NCBI RefSeq assembly: GCF_001642475.1
Contig: NW_019173961.1
Span: 62,001-126,000, forward strand
DNA from: Fonsecaea monophora
Taxonomy: Eukaryota > Ascomycota > Eurotiomycetes > Chaetothyriales > Herpotrichiellaceae
DNA: 64,000 nt
Reading direction: 5' to 3'
The notes beneath the pieces were generated by a model. It was not told where the DNA came from and made no database searches. It was given only the letters and a program-made list of their open reading frames with translations. This document shows positions 1 to 12,185 of the stretch, piece after piece; position 1 is the first letter of the stretch, and every line of letters begins with the position of its first letter. Position numbers and translations under genes: made by a program.

Positions 1-2242
1 TTTCCCGGTAGCTGCGTGGTATCGGTGGGTTGATGCAGGGAGACAGGTGGTATTCCTCCCAGACGTGGGGATCAAAGAAGTCCAGGTCATACCGTTTATT
101 GGTGTGCTTCTGGATGAAGCACCGGCCGTCCTCCGGAAGAAGGGCGTAGCTGGTTCGGAGCGTGAAATTGACCTGGGCTGTGAGAACTCTGGAGCTCAAA
201 AGGACATCGTCCCCGTTCCGCAAAGGTCCCAAAATATTGACACAGTGCTGCGGCACACCAGCGTAAACCACACCCGCAAACAGATCTGGACGTTGGTTGA
301 CCGCATGTCGTGTGATCAGCCCCCCAAGACTGTGGGCGATAACCGTGGCCCCTCGCTTCTCGTGAGGCGTCTCTGGATGGTTGCACTCCAGCGATTCCAA
401 GAACTTGATCAACTTTCCACTAAGCAGATCAGGAGAGAGCCGCCAATCATAACCCCAGTCGTGCACTCGGAGTCTGTTCTCACGTGTGTTGGGGCATTTC
501 TTCATATGTTTAAGCAACCTTCGGCAAATGTCAATAGGACCAATATGCGAAAGAATGCCGGACGGGATGACGGTCTGCTCCATGCGCTCTTCATCTTCGC
601 GAGTCAACCCAACCTCCAAATCTACCTTACGCATGTTTAGTCCGACTTTGATAGGAACCCAGAGTTGTCGATGAGGAGGCTGTGCTGATCTCAAGATTGA
701 TCCCCTATACCCACCCAGAATAACAATGTCGCCTGTAGTCTTCGAGAGGGCACGTGACAGTATTGGATGCGCTCGCTGCTGCGGAGTTTCCACCTCGACG
801 CCCTTTGCTGCAATCCGCATCTTCTGGACCGATCCGTACTGGTAAACCCGGTCTTGTCCATCGCCACTGCCTCCATCCACTCCCCGAGGGATCTCTCCGT
901 TGAACTGGGCAGGCGACGTGCGTCGTTTCGCTACTTGTCGAAGCGCGGGCAGCCGAGGCAATCTGAGGGACGAATTTTGGAAACTGTCTGTTATGGCTTT
1001 GAATCGAGAATTGGCCATATCAGTAACATGAGAAAATGCGCTGATGTCGTCGTACGCCGATACACCCGAAACCCTTCGCCGGATGTATATCGATCCTTCA
1101 GAGTTGGAACGTGCCCGGCTAGTGTTTGATGCTGGACTGGTTGGAGAGAGTAACGATTCCACATTACCGTCTAGTTGACTCCGAGCCACAGGGCTGGGGT
1201 CGAGGGCTGACACCGGTGGCTGCATGTTGCGATATGTGTCGCCAGTACTACGTCTTTGAAGTGGTTCGCGAAGAGACCATCTGAATGGTTTATTGGTTGG
1301 TGTGATCTGACCGCCAGCTGGACTCTGTTGGCCAGAGTTCCCGCTGCTCGGCGGCAAAAAGGCAAGAGAGATGGAACTCATATTAAAATTCCCATATGGA
1401 AGCTCCGGTAACAGCTTTCGCAGGTTGGAAAGTAAGTTCGTTGGAGCCGATGAGAGACTGCGCCGTCGCTCACTTCCAGCTCCGCTCAAAATATTCTTGC
1501 TTAGGGACGATCTGTGAGCGTGCGGCGACTCGGGGCCTTCTTCGAGGTTGTTAATGCGTGACACGTCGTTCTCGTAACTTCGTGTGTGCCGGGGAATTTG
1601 ATCGTCATCAGGCGGCGTGGGTGGTCTACGGTTCGGGTGCGGCGGGGGTGGATGCTCGTAGAGTGGCCTCGCAGGCTCATCTGCATCTTCTACCTTCGAT
1701 TCCTGTGGAGACTGTGTCTTGATACAGGGGATATCTGGTTCACTGACGAAATGACTGGAATGTCGCTCATGCTGATCGGCCAAAATCGAATCGTGCGTAC
1801 AGGCTCTCGTTCTGCTATTCTGGCGTAAGGCGGATGGTTCGGCACCACTCTGGTAGAGCGCAGGTGGCCTCAGGTTAGCGTTCGGTGTGCTGGGCTGGGT
1901 ATCATTTGCTGCATCGCTGTAGTCGTCGTCTTCAGAATCTTCTGACAGTGCTAGAATTCTGCGGAAATAGTCGACCGGTAGATTGAGAGCCTTAGCCTTC
2001 TCAGCCACAGGGGTTTGTGGAGATCTCATCTGTGTTTGGACCCGACTCATACTGACGCCGATCATGTCATCGTCATACAGGTTTTCCGTGTCGAGTCTAG
2101 GGTTTGTTTGGCCACTGCCGCCAGCAAGGGTTTCAATGTCGACCAAACCCCCGAAGCCATCTGTCAATGGGGACCATTCTTCCTCGGGGCCGTGAGCGGA
2201 AATGAGGTCGACCGTCCCTGGAGCACGGGCTGATTCCATCAT
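1..2242 (-). CDS. LCAT-like alpha/beta hydrolase (lipase/acyltransferase family), 3' part outside window
   Basis: Open on the minus strand from tandem ATGs at 2242-2237 to the window edge, about 747 codons without an intron or stop; the C-terminus lies beyond base 1. Residues 1 to about 460 are Ser/Pro/Arg-rich and look disordered. A globular part begins near residue 500 with GGYRGSILRSA followed by LWVPIKVGLN. The nucleophile elbow HSLGG is at residues 637-641 (Ser638), and a conserved-looking segment DFFDPHVWEEY lies near the edge. The fold and elbow match the lecithin:cholesterol acyltransferase-like lipases; substrate is unknown. The catalytic Asp and His would be downstream or outside the window. 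Family is recognised from motifs; the lipid substrate and membrane location are not claimed. The codon after the elbow reads into a normal hydrolase core, so it looks intact. Confidence 0.7.
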   Translation of the reverse strand, partial: MMESARAPGTVDLISAHGPEEEWSPLTDGFGGLVDIETLAGGSGQTNPRLDTENLYDDDMIGVSMSRVQTQMRSPQTPVAEKAKALNLPVDYFRRILALSEDSEDDDYSDAANDTQPSTPNANLRPPALYQSGAEPSALRQNSRTRACTHDSILADQHERHSSHFVSEPDIPCIKTQSPQESKVEDADEPARPLYEHPPPPHPNRRPPTPPDDDQIPRHTRSYENDVSRINNLEEGPESPHAHRSSLSKNILSGAGSERRRSLSSAPTNLLSNLRKLLPELPYGNFNMSSISLAFLPPSSGNSGQQSPAGGQITPTNKPFRWSLREPLQRRSTGDTYRNMQPPVSALDPSPVARSQLDGNVESLLSPTSPASNTSRARSNSEGSIYIRRRVSGVSAYDDISAFSHVTDMANSRFKAITDSFQNSSLRLPRLPALRQVAKRRTSPAQFNGEIPRGVDGGSGDGQDRVYQYGSVQKMRIAAKGVEVETPQQRAHPILSRALSKTTGDIVILGGYRGSILRSAQPPHRQLWVPIKVGLNMRKVDLEVGLTREDEERMEQTVIPSGILSHIGPIDICRRLLKHMKKCPNTRENRLRVHDWGYDWRLSPDLLSGKLIKFLESLECNHPETPHEKRGATVIAHSLGGLITRHAVNQRPDLFAGVVYAGVPQHCVNILGPLRNGDDVLLSSRVLTAQVNFTLRTSYALLPEDGRCFIQKHTNKRYDLDFFDPHVWEEYHLSPCINPPIPRSYRE

Positions 2243-3647
2243 CGGGCGGAGGATTCATGAAGGCATGTAAGTTGTAAGTGGGTGGATTAATTCGGATGGT
2301 TGCAGTTCCTCGAGTATGCGTTGCGCAATAGAACGGAGAGGAGAGATCGAGTAATATAATAATGCTGATGAGCCCGGGAGTACTACCAAGTTAGAGCTGA
2401 GATATAGTGCTTATTATGGTCAGGGAATTCGGAGCGATAGAGGTTGACTGAAGAAGATTTGGGATTGAGGTAACACTGGGCTGCTGGGCTAGGTAAGATG
2501 ATGAAAGCCGACCAGGCGAAGCAAGGATTACTCCAATAGAGAGACGGAGAGTGGTTGGCTGGAGAGGTGGCCAAAACGCTTAGGTTGCAGAGCGAAGCCA
2601 CTGAGGTCGAGGGAGAGTCAAGATCCGGGTTTCGTAGCCGAGCATAGATGACAACGATGTTTGATAAGCGAGCAGCGGCTGTAATAAAATAGTTTCAGGG
2701 GATTAAGGATGAGTCTTACACCGCAGAGATGAGGATGAAGGAAGCATTGAAGAAGGAATTAAGCTGCGCAGAGGGATTTTTCCACCTGCAAAAGAGGCTG
2801 AGGGGGATTCGAGACCTCACCGGGAAGGAGCGGATCGACCCCATTGTTGATGCAATCAAGGGCCAAACCAGTATTTTCACCATCAGACAGCCATCGGCTA
2901 TGTGCCGGGGCACGCTATTCCATGTACTTCATGGTGTTCGTGAAAACAGGATCCCAATGAAGCAAAGGATACGTACGAGGTACACAAATCCAACTATGCG
3001 CATGGTATATTAATTGTGCACCATGGACCTCCAGACCCCTCAGCTCTCCGCCTCTTGCACTTTCCCATGTCAGATGCCAAGCCATAGACTAGCCTAGACG
3101 CTTAGTCACCGACTGGACCCACAGACTCTAAATTCTAATTGAAAGCTTGTTTTTCCATGCGCCAGACTCGGCAAGACTCCAAGCAACTGGGAACTTCTCT
3201 TCTCCTGTGTAAGACACCTACGGTACTCCCTCGTTTGGGACGCTTGGAGCCAGCATTATGAAATGACTGAACTCTGCTATTGTCACACGCATGGTCAACC
3301 ACTACTTGACGTGTACTTGTGATTCGAGATCAAACAACCGCTATTCTACGGCAAGTGAAACACAACCCTCAGTGACCCTTTCTGGCACCAGTCATTCGCC
3401 TTCAAAGGCATGCTCCAGACCACAGAATGCACTGCGGGGGCAAAGATTCACAACGAAGTGCCATACAGAGTCATTGATCAAGAGGGTTGGGTCATTGTTG
3501 ATCCCAGTGACTGAAGAAGGCAATCGGTAGGTGGGACATTCTGAGTAACTCTGTCATATAATCCGCCTCTTATACCTTATATGCGATGGCTTCGCTTTCC
3601 TGTCAAGCAGCCACCGGGATTGATGCCCTTGACCACTTCTCAGAAAG
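2243..3647. other. Divergent intergenic region
   Basis: About 1.4 kb between the hydrolase start (minus) and the start of the next plus-strand ORF. It should hold both promoters. Short ORFs here (for example 2729-3013) have no recognisable protein character. I see no RNA gene. Confidence 0.5.
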
Positions 3648-5225
3648 ATGTCGGCACAAGTCCCACGACCTCGTCGGATTGGCGGCAAGAGTCATTCAAG
3701 CGCTTGGTTTGGCCTCGCTAAGCTGTGCATGCACGACGAATACATGCGAGTCGAAGCCATTCGGAGGAGCAGACGAGATCGGGCACGAGCCACAATACTC
3801 GCTGCTGCTGCACCCGAGGCTGCCACTGCCAGTGCCTCTGGTGGTGATCGAGAGGTGGCCGAGGCCGAGGAGGATAAGGATATCGCAGACGACGAAAGAC
3901 CACATGAAGGGGAGGATCAAGGAAACATCGAAGAAGTAGAGAATGAGGCCGCTATTGACACCGCAAATATTGGTGGGGTAAGTGGGGACATCCTCTTCGA
4001 AGGCCGCGAATCTATTAATATCAATGATGACCCGGAAAATGCGGCCGCCTCTCAAGCACAGTCCAAAGCCCATTCTGTCAAAGCCAGCATCACGAGATCT
4101 CATGCTGGTTCCAATGACACCGCGGGCAATGGTGAAGCTCAACAGAACGAGCCCTCGCCCCAACCTTCAAAAGCGCCGTCAGCAGTGACCCGAAACAGCT
4201 CAGGAGCTAGTCCCGCCAATGTTTCACCAGAGACCGCCCAAGAACTGCAACGTGCTCCTTCAACACGCCGTATGTCAGCGGTGTCCTCACTACGTTCTGG
4301 GAGATCTAGAACTACGGTTGGTCGGCAGACTATCGACGTGGAAGTTCGAAAAGCCCGCCGAATCTCATCGCCACGCCCATCAACGGTGTGTTCCAACAAA
4401 ACGGGGAATCCTCCTGCCGTCAGTGGACATCACAGTACTATCTCCGCTCGACAAGAGAGTGAGCATCGCAGCTCACCACGTTTGTCAAGAGCTGCTTCGC
4501 CCACTTCTCGCATCGCAGAATGGCGTGCACGTACAGTGGATTCACAAGATCCGGGGGACGAGACCGCATTTGGACGCCCTTTTCGACCAGCTTGCCCTTC
4601 CGTCCCGGCCAGCATATCGCCCTCCACATCCAGCAGGCTTAGTCAAACAACTACTCTTACTTCTATCTCGCGAAGGCCACAAGGCCATACCTCTGCTCCC
4701 GTGTTAGCCTGTGTTGAACAAGCCACATCGAGCGCTCAGCAAGTGGCTCAGACACCCACGGGGGCCGAGGATCAAGCAGCACTGAGAGTACAGACTTGGA
4801 ACTGGGCTGAGTCACAGCCTCACAGCCTGGAATATCATGCCACGCACAGATATGAACAGTCTGCTCAGCACTCGATTGCGCCACATATGGTGCAACGACA
4901 GCACCAGACATGTTCGCCTGCTCCCAACTTCTACCTAGGTACCCAGATCGAATATCCAGCCGAACCACACTCAGCTGGCAGCGACTGGGCCCTGTCTGCA
5001 CAACGCAATTATGCTTCTCAACCTCAGCCTCAACTCTACCTCCCATGTCCCAACCCATACCAGCATCGATGGTCGCCATCTTACACTCCAAGACATCCTG
5101 GAGGACAGGGTACTCTTGTACTCTATGGCGGCAGCCACCATTATCTAACTGTTGCGATTCCATGTTCTTATCCTCAACCACCTTCAATCGCTCCGCCGTA
5201 TGGGGAGACACCACGCCAATCATAG
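3648..5225 (+). CDS. Hypothetical disordered protein
   Basis: Uninterrupted 525-codon ORF with an ATG at 3648. No domain recognised. Residues 1-50 are basic, residues 60-105 are Glu/Asp-rich, residues 120-380 are Ser/Arg/Thr/Pro-rich, and the C-terminal 150 residues are rich in Gln, Tyr, Pro and His. This composition suggests an intrinsically disordered protein. Length of the ORF is the main support; antisense frames are also partly open (for example 4663-5223 minus), so a non-coding origin cannot be excluded. The true start may lie in another exon. Function is not assigned. Confidence 0.5.
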   Translation: MSAQVPRPRRIGGKSHSSAWFGLAKLCMHDEYMRVEAIRRSRRDRARATILAAAAPEAATASASGGDREVAEAEEDKDIADDERPHEGEDQGNIEEVENEAAIDTANIGGVSGDILFEGRESININDDPENAAASQAQSKAHSVKASITRSHAGSNDTAGNGEAQQNEPSPQPSKAPSAVTRNSSGASPANVSPETAQELQRAPSTRRMSAVSSLRSGRSRTTVGRQTIDVEVRKARRISSPRPSTVCSNKTGNPPAVSGHHSTISARQESEHRSSPRLSRAASPTSRIAEWRARTVDSQDPGDETAFGRPFRPACPSVPASISPSTSSRLSQTTTLTSISRRPQGHTSAPVLACVEQATSSAQQVAQTPTGAEDQAALRVQTWNWAESQPHSLEYHATHRYEQSAQHSIAPHMVQRQHQTCSPAPNFYLGTQIEYPAEPHSAGSDWALSAQRNYASQPQPQLYLPCPNPYQHRWSPSYTPRHPGGQGTLVLYGGSHHYLTVAIPCSYPQPPSIAPPYGETPRQS

Positions 5226-6480
5226 TCGCTGGGCAAGCATGCCTAACCCATCCCGAGACCAGGAATTTATTTACTTTTGCTTTCTACCAATCAACCCGAA
5301 TACAAGACTTGAACTGGAAAGGGGTGCGAAAAGACGCCTGAAGGAGTAAAACTCACGCGACGGTAGACCTTCCTGCTTCCAAGTATCAGGCACCATGTAC
5401 TAGGTACTAGAACCTCTCCTGCTCAAAACCCGACGGATGAATTGAACAGCGGAGCGCGGGGCACATACAAAAAGCACGAGCGCGAGACTCGGTCGGTGGT
5501 CAGTGGTCGGTGGTGCGGGGCATTTTATTTTTCTAAAGTGAGAGAGATGTTGAGGAGGTTTTGTTCAGCCTGGTTTCTCTACTTCCCACTACTAAGTAGT
5601 AAGCTGAAATGGGATCTGTCCATGTCAACTTGACTCGACTCGACTGTACTGGACTGGATAAGGGATGGGGTTCAAAGGAAGGCTGAGGGACATCTGCCAT
5701 GGCAATATTTGAACCGTGTAGTCAGGGCCCAGTCAGAGCAAGGCGAAGAATATACCAGGTACAAGTACAGCAGGCAGGTAGAAATAACGACACGAATGGG
5801 AGAGCGCTCTTCTTCATCTTTCACGGTGTAATATGTCCATGCGTTCCTCGTTCCTCGATCCTTGACTGTGGCCAGAGGAGCAGGAAAGATATGCGCTGTC
5901 AAGAAGCTAAGCAGCCAAGCTATACTTGCCACTTATCGTCATGTAGAGCAAAGGCTAAGAGTCATGCTCGTATCTAGCCTGGTCTTTTAAGTCTCCTCAA
6001 AAATTTGTACTCTACCTTTGGTCCTCCTCTCTCCCGTTGCCGTCCCAGGACTCAGAAAGACGTGGGCGACTCGCTCAGTGACATGAACCGACTGTGAGAT
6101 TCCACTGGGATGCTCGTTTCCGTCCCTGAACAACAAATGTGTCTTCCAGCCGCAATCCTTCTACACGGTTGGCTTGACAAAGAGGACTTTCGGGCACCAG
6201 CTGAACGAGTTCCTTGATCCGAAAGGGGGTAGCTCTGGTGTCAAGGGTGTAAACGCTCTCTGCCGAATTGCAGTAGCGTTTCTCAGTATGTAGTTGAGTT
6301 GTTAAGTTTCCAAATCCGTTCAATCAGTCATTAGTATCGTCCTCACTCTCAATCCCGACATAGATAGTATCCAGCCACAGCATCAAGCCATATCATGGGA
6401 CGGAAGCCTGATGTTTCCGCAGCAACGTCATAAGCACACAGTCGTCTCTGGAAGTAGAGGTCCAGCGCCGCGGCGTTAGG
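5226..6480. other. Convergent intergenic region
   Basis: About 1.25 kb between the 3' ends of the disordered-protein ORF and the LAMMER kinase gene. It should contain both 3' UTRs. No gene, repeat or RNA is recognised. Confidence 0.5.
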
Positions 6481-8643
6481 TTATTGGTTCATGCGCGGGC
6501 GTTTCGCGTCCGGGCCTGCCCCGTTCTGAACAGCACGTTCCTCGCGTATCCGAATTGCCTCAGTCCCGTCGTCAACAAGGGTTTCCCTGAACCAAGGGTG
6601 TTTGAGGGCCTCTTTCGCCGTGATCCTATTTTTTGGGTCATAAACAAAAATCTTTCTCAGCAGGTCGAGAAGGTGTCGGTTGAAAGGGTTGGTTGCTGGT
6701 ATGAATTCCTGTGCGAATCACTGTCAGTATAATCTCACAAAGACGAATGCACAGAAACGTACATGGAGATGCTTCATCGCCTTGACGTATTTCCTTGAAG
6801 CCTTTGAAGTCTCATTGTTGGGATATTCCAGCTTCCCCCGGTTGAAGTACTTTGCAGCGGAGTTTGCGTTGGCGCCGCGACCACCCGAGCATACTTGCTT
6901 GACAAGTTTTGCGTCAATCTTGCCATTACATACAGCTTCCATCATGGCCAAATGCTCGAGATTATCGTGCGTTTGGAACAGTGCATCACCTGTGAAGAAT
7001 TCCACAATGATACACCCTATGCTCCAAATGTCGCAGGGGAAACTCCATCCCAGCTGCAGAATAATCTCAGGTGCTCTGTAATGTCGTGTTGATACCACAG
7101 AGGAATGATATTCGTCATCGAAGGTGGCTGAACCAAAGTCTATTAAACGAATTTCACTGTCCAGAAGGACTCTGCGCTGTCGAGCAGTTCTGGATGTCGT
7201 GTGGGACGACGAAGGTATCGAGCGATTGTAGGTAAACGTCTGGTAGGCATTGTGAACCAGTAGTATGTTTTCAGGTTTGAGATCTGTGTGAATGAGGTTG
7301 AGGTCGTGCAGAACTGCAAAAATTTAGTGCTGGCATTCAATTAACAGGGGTGTGTGACTTACAGGCAACACTGGTAAACAACTGACGAGCAAAGCTCTGG
7401 ATCTGCGAACTAGGGAATGGAACAAAGCCATTTCCTTTCAAAAAATCGAAGACACTCTGTCCCAGGAGGTCCGTGACTATACAAATGTGGTTCCGGAAGT
7501 CGAACGAGTCCCGTAGATGGATACACTTGTTGCGGTTGGTTTTGTCGTTCAGAGCAAGTGTAGAAAGAACGCGCAGCTCGATCCGAGAAGCATCGCGATA
7601 CTTCTGCACGGATCGAATGATTTTAACAGCGCATCTTGTCTTCTTTCGTGAATCAAACGCCTCGACCACTTTGCCAAATGTGCCTTGCCCGAGAAGCTTG
7701 ATAATCTCATCTATCAAAATTTGTTAGAAAAAGTCGATATCACGGGGAAATAATGATACTCACATCGGTCAGCAAGTTTCGTGCCAGGCGTCACAATGTA
7801 ATGGCCGTCGTCATCATCCACCTTCAGATTTTTATGCCTTTCTGTGTCACGTATTACTGGGACGTGAACATCGGCAGCTTTGCGTACAGGTTTTTGAGGG
7901 GGGACATAGTCTGCAAAAGCATCTGGTGCGGACTCTTGTTGCTTTCTTTTTGCCGCTTGTGCACGGGTCTCTTTTTGGGTTGTGGTTCTTTTCCGCTTTT
8001 GTCCTACTCTGACATCTTCATAACTGTTGCTAGCAGTATTGCTGCCATACGATTCGAGCGAAGTTGGGGCAGTAACTGTCTGGAGGGAAGTGGTTCGGTC
8101 AGCGGAATGATAAGAGGCGGACGACGATGATGCCCCAAATTTAGCCGGGTGCGTCGAATATGTCGGACTGTCTGTATATTCAATGTCATAGCCCTCATCA
8201 ACTTTTCTTTTCCGGCCTGCATTCGAATTGTATCCGCCAACATCTTCTCTCTGTTGTCTTTTCGAAGCGTCTCCTGGGCCCTGGGGATCGGGACTGTCGT
8301 CGTCTATGACGATGATTTCTTTTGGAACTCCGTTCTTGTAAAATTCATTCCAGTCCGGTTGTCTTCTTAGGTGAGCATCGGACAGGGTTGACGTCGACTG
8401 AGACGGAGGCATTGTGGAAACGTTTGACGGCCCTCTGTATGAGATCGCTGGGGATTCTTGCGGTCGCTGGTACTGAGCGGCACCGGGGTAGGAATGAAAC
8501 GCAGTGTTCAACCGCTGGGATGCAGGTAGCGTGTTGTTGGTGGGGTAGGGAAGGGTACTCGGTGAATATAGATTTTGATGAGCATAACCATATTGGCTAT
8601 GGTGAGCAGGCAAGAGTGTGGTTGCTATCGAGGGTGTAGACAT
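6481..8643 (-). CDS. lkh1: LAMMER dual-specificity protein kinase (CLK/Lkh1/KNS1 family)
   Basis: Four exons by consensus splice sites: 8643-7764, 7710-7363, 7313-6763 and 6708-6481, giving 668 aa. Introns are 53, 49 and 54 nt. The first 285 residues are a Ser/Pro-rich N-terminal region with basic clusters (GQKRKRTTT) that may target the nucleus. The kinase domain starts at DRYEIIKLLGQGTFGKV; it has the VAIK-type lysine (CAVKIIR), the catalytic loop HTDLKPEN, the LIDFGSA segment and the family signature EHLAMMEAV. LAMMER kinases phosphorylate SR splicing factors and other Ser/Arg proteins and affect growth and stress responses. ATG 8643 is the first in-frame ATG; the frame stays open upstream to 8784 but only from a GTG. 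The end IREERAVQNG to MNQ is normal for the family. Confidence 0.93.
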
Positions 8644-10411
8644 GGTGTTTTGTGCCCGTTTTTGGTGGGAGTGGCTCGACAACCCAGATGGTGTCGATTG
8701 CAAAGAGCAACATGCGAGGGTCGGGAGGGGTTGATGGTGGTATGTGCGGTCTCGAAACTCGACTGAGGCGTTAATAAGGGACACAGGTCGATGGGAGATG
8801 ATGGGATAGAGTCAAAGGAGAGAGGTAGAACGTCAGAAGGTCGTTGTCGAGGCGGAGTTCGAGGATCGGGTGAAAACGTGGAGACGGACAACTTCAGGCG
8901 GGAAACGCCTACCGCAGTTGATCCACGCCCATGTTCGTTGTGTTCAAGCGGACGATAGGGAAGGCCGAGGGAAAACGGACTTAGGTAGATGACGAAGAAT
9001 AAAATTGATGTCAGTCGGGTTGAGAGAAAACCAGAGGGTAGAGGACGACGATGATGTCGACTGAGGTGAAGTGAGGTTTGCACTTTGACGGCTGCCCAGT
9101 GATCCAGTTTGCCATTAGCCAGGCTTAAGCCAGGCCAGTCGTAGCGCACTTCAGGTTGCAGGGCGAGCACACACGAAAGGGTTCAATTCTGTTTCTGGGC
9201 ATCGACATGGAGAACTGCGTCTAGTTAGCCGGCCGAATCATCAGTGGCCACTGCCCACAGGTGAATGATACCACCCTTTCCAAAGCCCCAACACCCGGGC
9301 ACCTCAGGGCTGTGATCTTAACCAGAACAACGCACGGCACCGCCCACCAACGTCCTCCGCAGGATGCACCAGCCAGACCCTGAACGTGGCTATTATTCTA
9401 TTACTGAGTGCAACACGTCACAAAGTAGGAATGCTGAGTATCTTCTCTTCCTTTTACTATGTATGTCGCTGTAGGCTACTTTGGACTTGACACTGGATCG
9501 AGTTGAGCCATTGCACTTGTCATGGCGTCTATTTTTTCACTCAGCCTCAGGATTGGTGAGGATGTCCCCCAGGCTTTGCATTCCACGCGCCTTTACCTAC
9601 TAGTCTTTGTCGCTTATGAAGCCCTCGAGCTGTGCGGCAAATAGGTGGGTGACCTGAGGTATGGGGGTCTTTCCAATAGCGCCTCCTCGTCACACCACGG
9701 CAATCGTGCCCTGCGCAGCGTGGCAGTTTTCGGATATACTTGTCCTGTACCGAGACGAAGTACCTCTTACTTGTGTATTTCACAAAATCGACAGAGGTGA
9801 GAGGATTGAGGATTGAGGATTGATCCGTTCGGCTGCCCTGGCCAGGCAGGCGCTCTCCTCACAACCGGTGTCGGGGAAAAATTGGAGGGATGACCAGTTT
9901 CCGCCACCTCAAATTGCCGTGCCATGGCGATCACGACATGCGACAGGACCCGAATGGAGCGAACGGAGCGCGTGTGGTGCGTGGGTGAAGCAGGAACTCG
10001 TTTCGCCCGAACAAAGACCAATGGATGCATGGATGGATTTGCCTCCCCGGTCGGTCGGTTGGCGACCCTTTGAAGAATCCACATTGCACTAGTCTAGATT
10101 AGACAATTCAAAACTAAACTCAGCCTGACGTGACCAAAGGCGACCTTGCTGAAGATAGAAGCCAGATACGTTGATCTCCCTTTCATGGGCAATACAAGCC
10201 ACCACTGTCAATCTGCGTGCTATTCCCCAATCAATGCGCTGTCCGGTTCTGCTCTCTAGAAACCTCAATTTGGCATCCTGGTCGTTTTCGTGTGTGTTTT
10301 ATGGAGTTCCCATTATCTTACAGTAAGCTTCCCCTGTCGCCCCCGCCGATGAAAGGTGCACCGCAAAATCTCTCCGTGGAGCAGCGCTTGTAAAATCTAG
10401 AAATGCACATA
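8644..10411. other. Kinase promoter/leader and TAF4 3' region
   Basis: About 1.77 kb between the kinase start and the TAF4 stop. Frame 9170-8625 (minus) is open for 181 codons and overlaps the kinase start in another frame, but its composition is that of a leader. The short GAGGATT repeats at 9800-9822 are the only repeat seen. Confidence 0.5.
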
Positions 10412-12185
10412 TCAAGAATCAGTTTTCTCGGGGAGACTAAGTCCTCTCACATACGAACGTGAGGCACGGGCGTCACTTTCCAGCACGAGCAAGACATCTC
10501 GGGCCTGGATCTTCGCGTCCCTGTCTTCGTCCCACTGACCAAACTGCTTCTCCCTTGGAGCGGTCCGAGCTCGATCAGGGGCCGGTGTCCCTGCTGTCGA
10601 CGGAGCGCCTGACGCTGTTGGTCTGCCTGGAGTCGCCGCAGGACTTGCTCCTGCTTTACCAGCATTCATCCAGTCATACGTTCTCGACTTCTTGCCGCCC
10701 AGGCGACTGCCAAACAATCCCGCGACGGCCATTCGTGCTGCCTCGTTAGCAGACTTGTGCTGTTGCTGTTCGGAGAATTTGCTCTCTGCCAGTTTCCTCT
10801 CCTTCTTTGTTGTCTTTTTCTCTGCGTCCAGGTTGGCAACAGTGACCGCCTCAGGCGTCGCATCGGGCCCGGTCGCCGTTGGGCCTGCTTCTTCTCTTTT
10901 GGCGGCTTTTCGTTTGACTCTCTTTTGCCGTCGTGCTTCCTCTGCAGCCCTCTCCGCCTGTGAAACTTTTTCGAACGTAGATATTAGACGCATAGGTCCA
11001 GGAACCTGCTCAGGGCGTACCGATGACTCGCTACCTGTTTGGGAATGCGTGCCTAGTTTCTCGTCAGCGCCAGAAAAAAAGGAGCGGGGAATCCAAAACC
11101 CTACGCTTTAGACTGGAGCTACCTGCTGGGCTGGTGGCTCCGTCAGGGACATCTGCTGCAGGCTTGGCCTGAACTGCGATATCTTGCCATTCCTCCGGTA
11201 CCTTTCCAGCAGAATGCTGCCGACGTTCTTGAGAGAGTCTTGAAGAGGTGCTCAGCAAACCAGTCATTCGAGCTCGTGTTGCCAAACTGATGACCTTCAT
11301 GATGTCTGAAAGCCGCTCGCCCTTCTGTCCAGTGTCGAGAATTGCTTGCCCCTTGTCGATAATGCGCGAGGCGCCTTCCAGCCCATTGACTCGTACAGTG
11401 GGAGGAGGCATGTGTTTTTGAGTATTGACTAGAACTCCAGACTGTGGATCAACCAGATGTTCGGTGATGCTGATGTTTCGAATCTTTTCATTGAGGGCTC
11501 CGCCCAACAAAAACATATCCCAGAGTGGATGCTGGCTGTATCTAGACGCCTCCCAGTCGGCGCGAGCTTCATTCCTCTCTTTCGTCTCTTCTTCTGACGG
11601 TTGGTGTTCCCGGGTAGTATCCTCTGCTTGATCTTGTTGCGAGGCACTTACGCCTCCACTGGATCCCGGTGGGGGAAATGAATTGTTTTGATACTCAAAA
11701 CTGCCAGAAGTAGCCGTCTGGGGAGTTGAAGTGCCAAAGTAGTCATTCTGAACGAGCATCCTAGCCTCCTCTTCAATATTTATCCCAGTTCCAACTAGAA
11801 TGTCCTCGTAGTTGCGGTCTTCAGCTTTGTCAGGACGTTGAGGGGGAGGCATCAGTCCTTGCCCCGGGGGCGGCCCAGCTGAACCATTAATGGGAGCACT
11901 TCCACCTGGAGTGGTTGGCTGCGCGGTGGGGGTGGCAGGATAGCTTTGGGGAGCAGAAGGGGACTGAACATCGGGTGACAGTCTAGGTCTCTTCGCGGCT
12001 GGCGGTTGGAAATATTGCTGGGGTGAGAACGCTTGAGGCGAAGGTGAGGAGTAGTTCATGGCTAATGGAGGTGACTGAGGGCCAAGCGGGCTGGGTCTGC
12101 CATTTGCAGGGCTGAAGTTGCGCGAAAAGGACGTCTGTGTCTGCGGGAGCGGAGGTCGCGATGGAGCCGGCGGCGAGTGAGCCAT
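10412..12185 (-). CDS. TAF4: Transcription initiation factor TFIID subunit 4 (TAF4)
   Basis: Two exons, 12185-11123 and 11052-10412, joined across a 70-nt intron; 567 aa. Residues 1-130 are Pro/Ser/Gln-rich with a basic patch (AAKRPRLS). The conserved TAF4 C-terminal region begins near residue 135 (YEDILVGTGINIEEE) and continues through WDMFLLGGALNEKI, the RIIDKGQAILDTGQKGERL stretch (broken here), and a charged Ala/Lys helix after the intron, ending with a DVLLVLESD segment. TAF4 pairs with TAF12 through a histone-like fold and is a scaffold of TFIID at RNA polymerase II promoters. Splicing restores frame exactly (SPAG to THSQTG). It is transcribed away from YSH1 with 580 bp between the two ATGs. 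Confidence 0.93.

Noticed and set aside
4663..5223. 186-codon minus-strand ORF
   Set aside because: Antisense to the longer ATG-started plus ORF, and with no domain.
8644..8784. N-terminal extension of the LAMMER kinase
   Set aside because: The extension starts only from GTG. ATG 8643 is the first ATG in frame.
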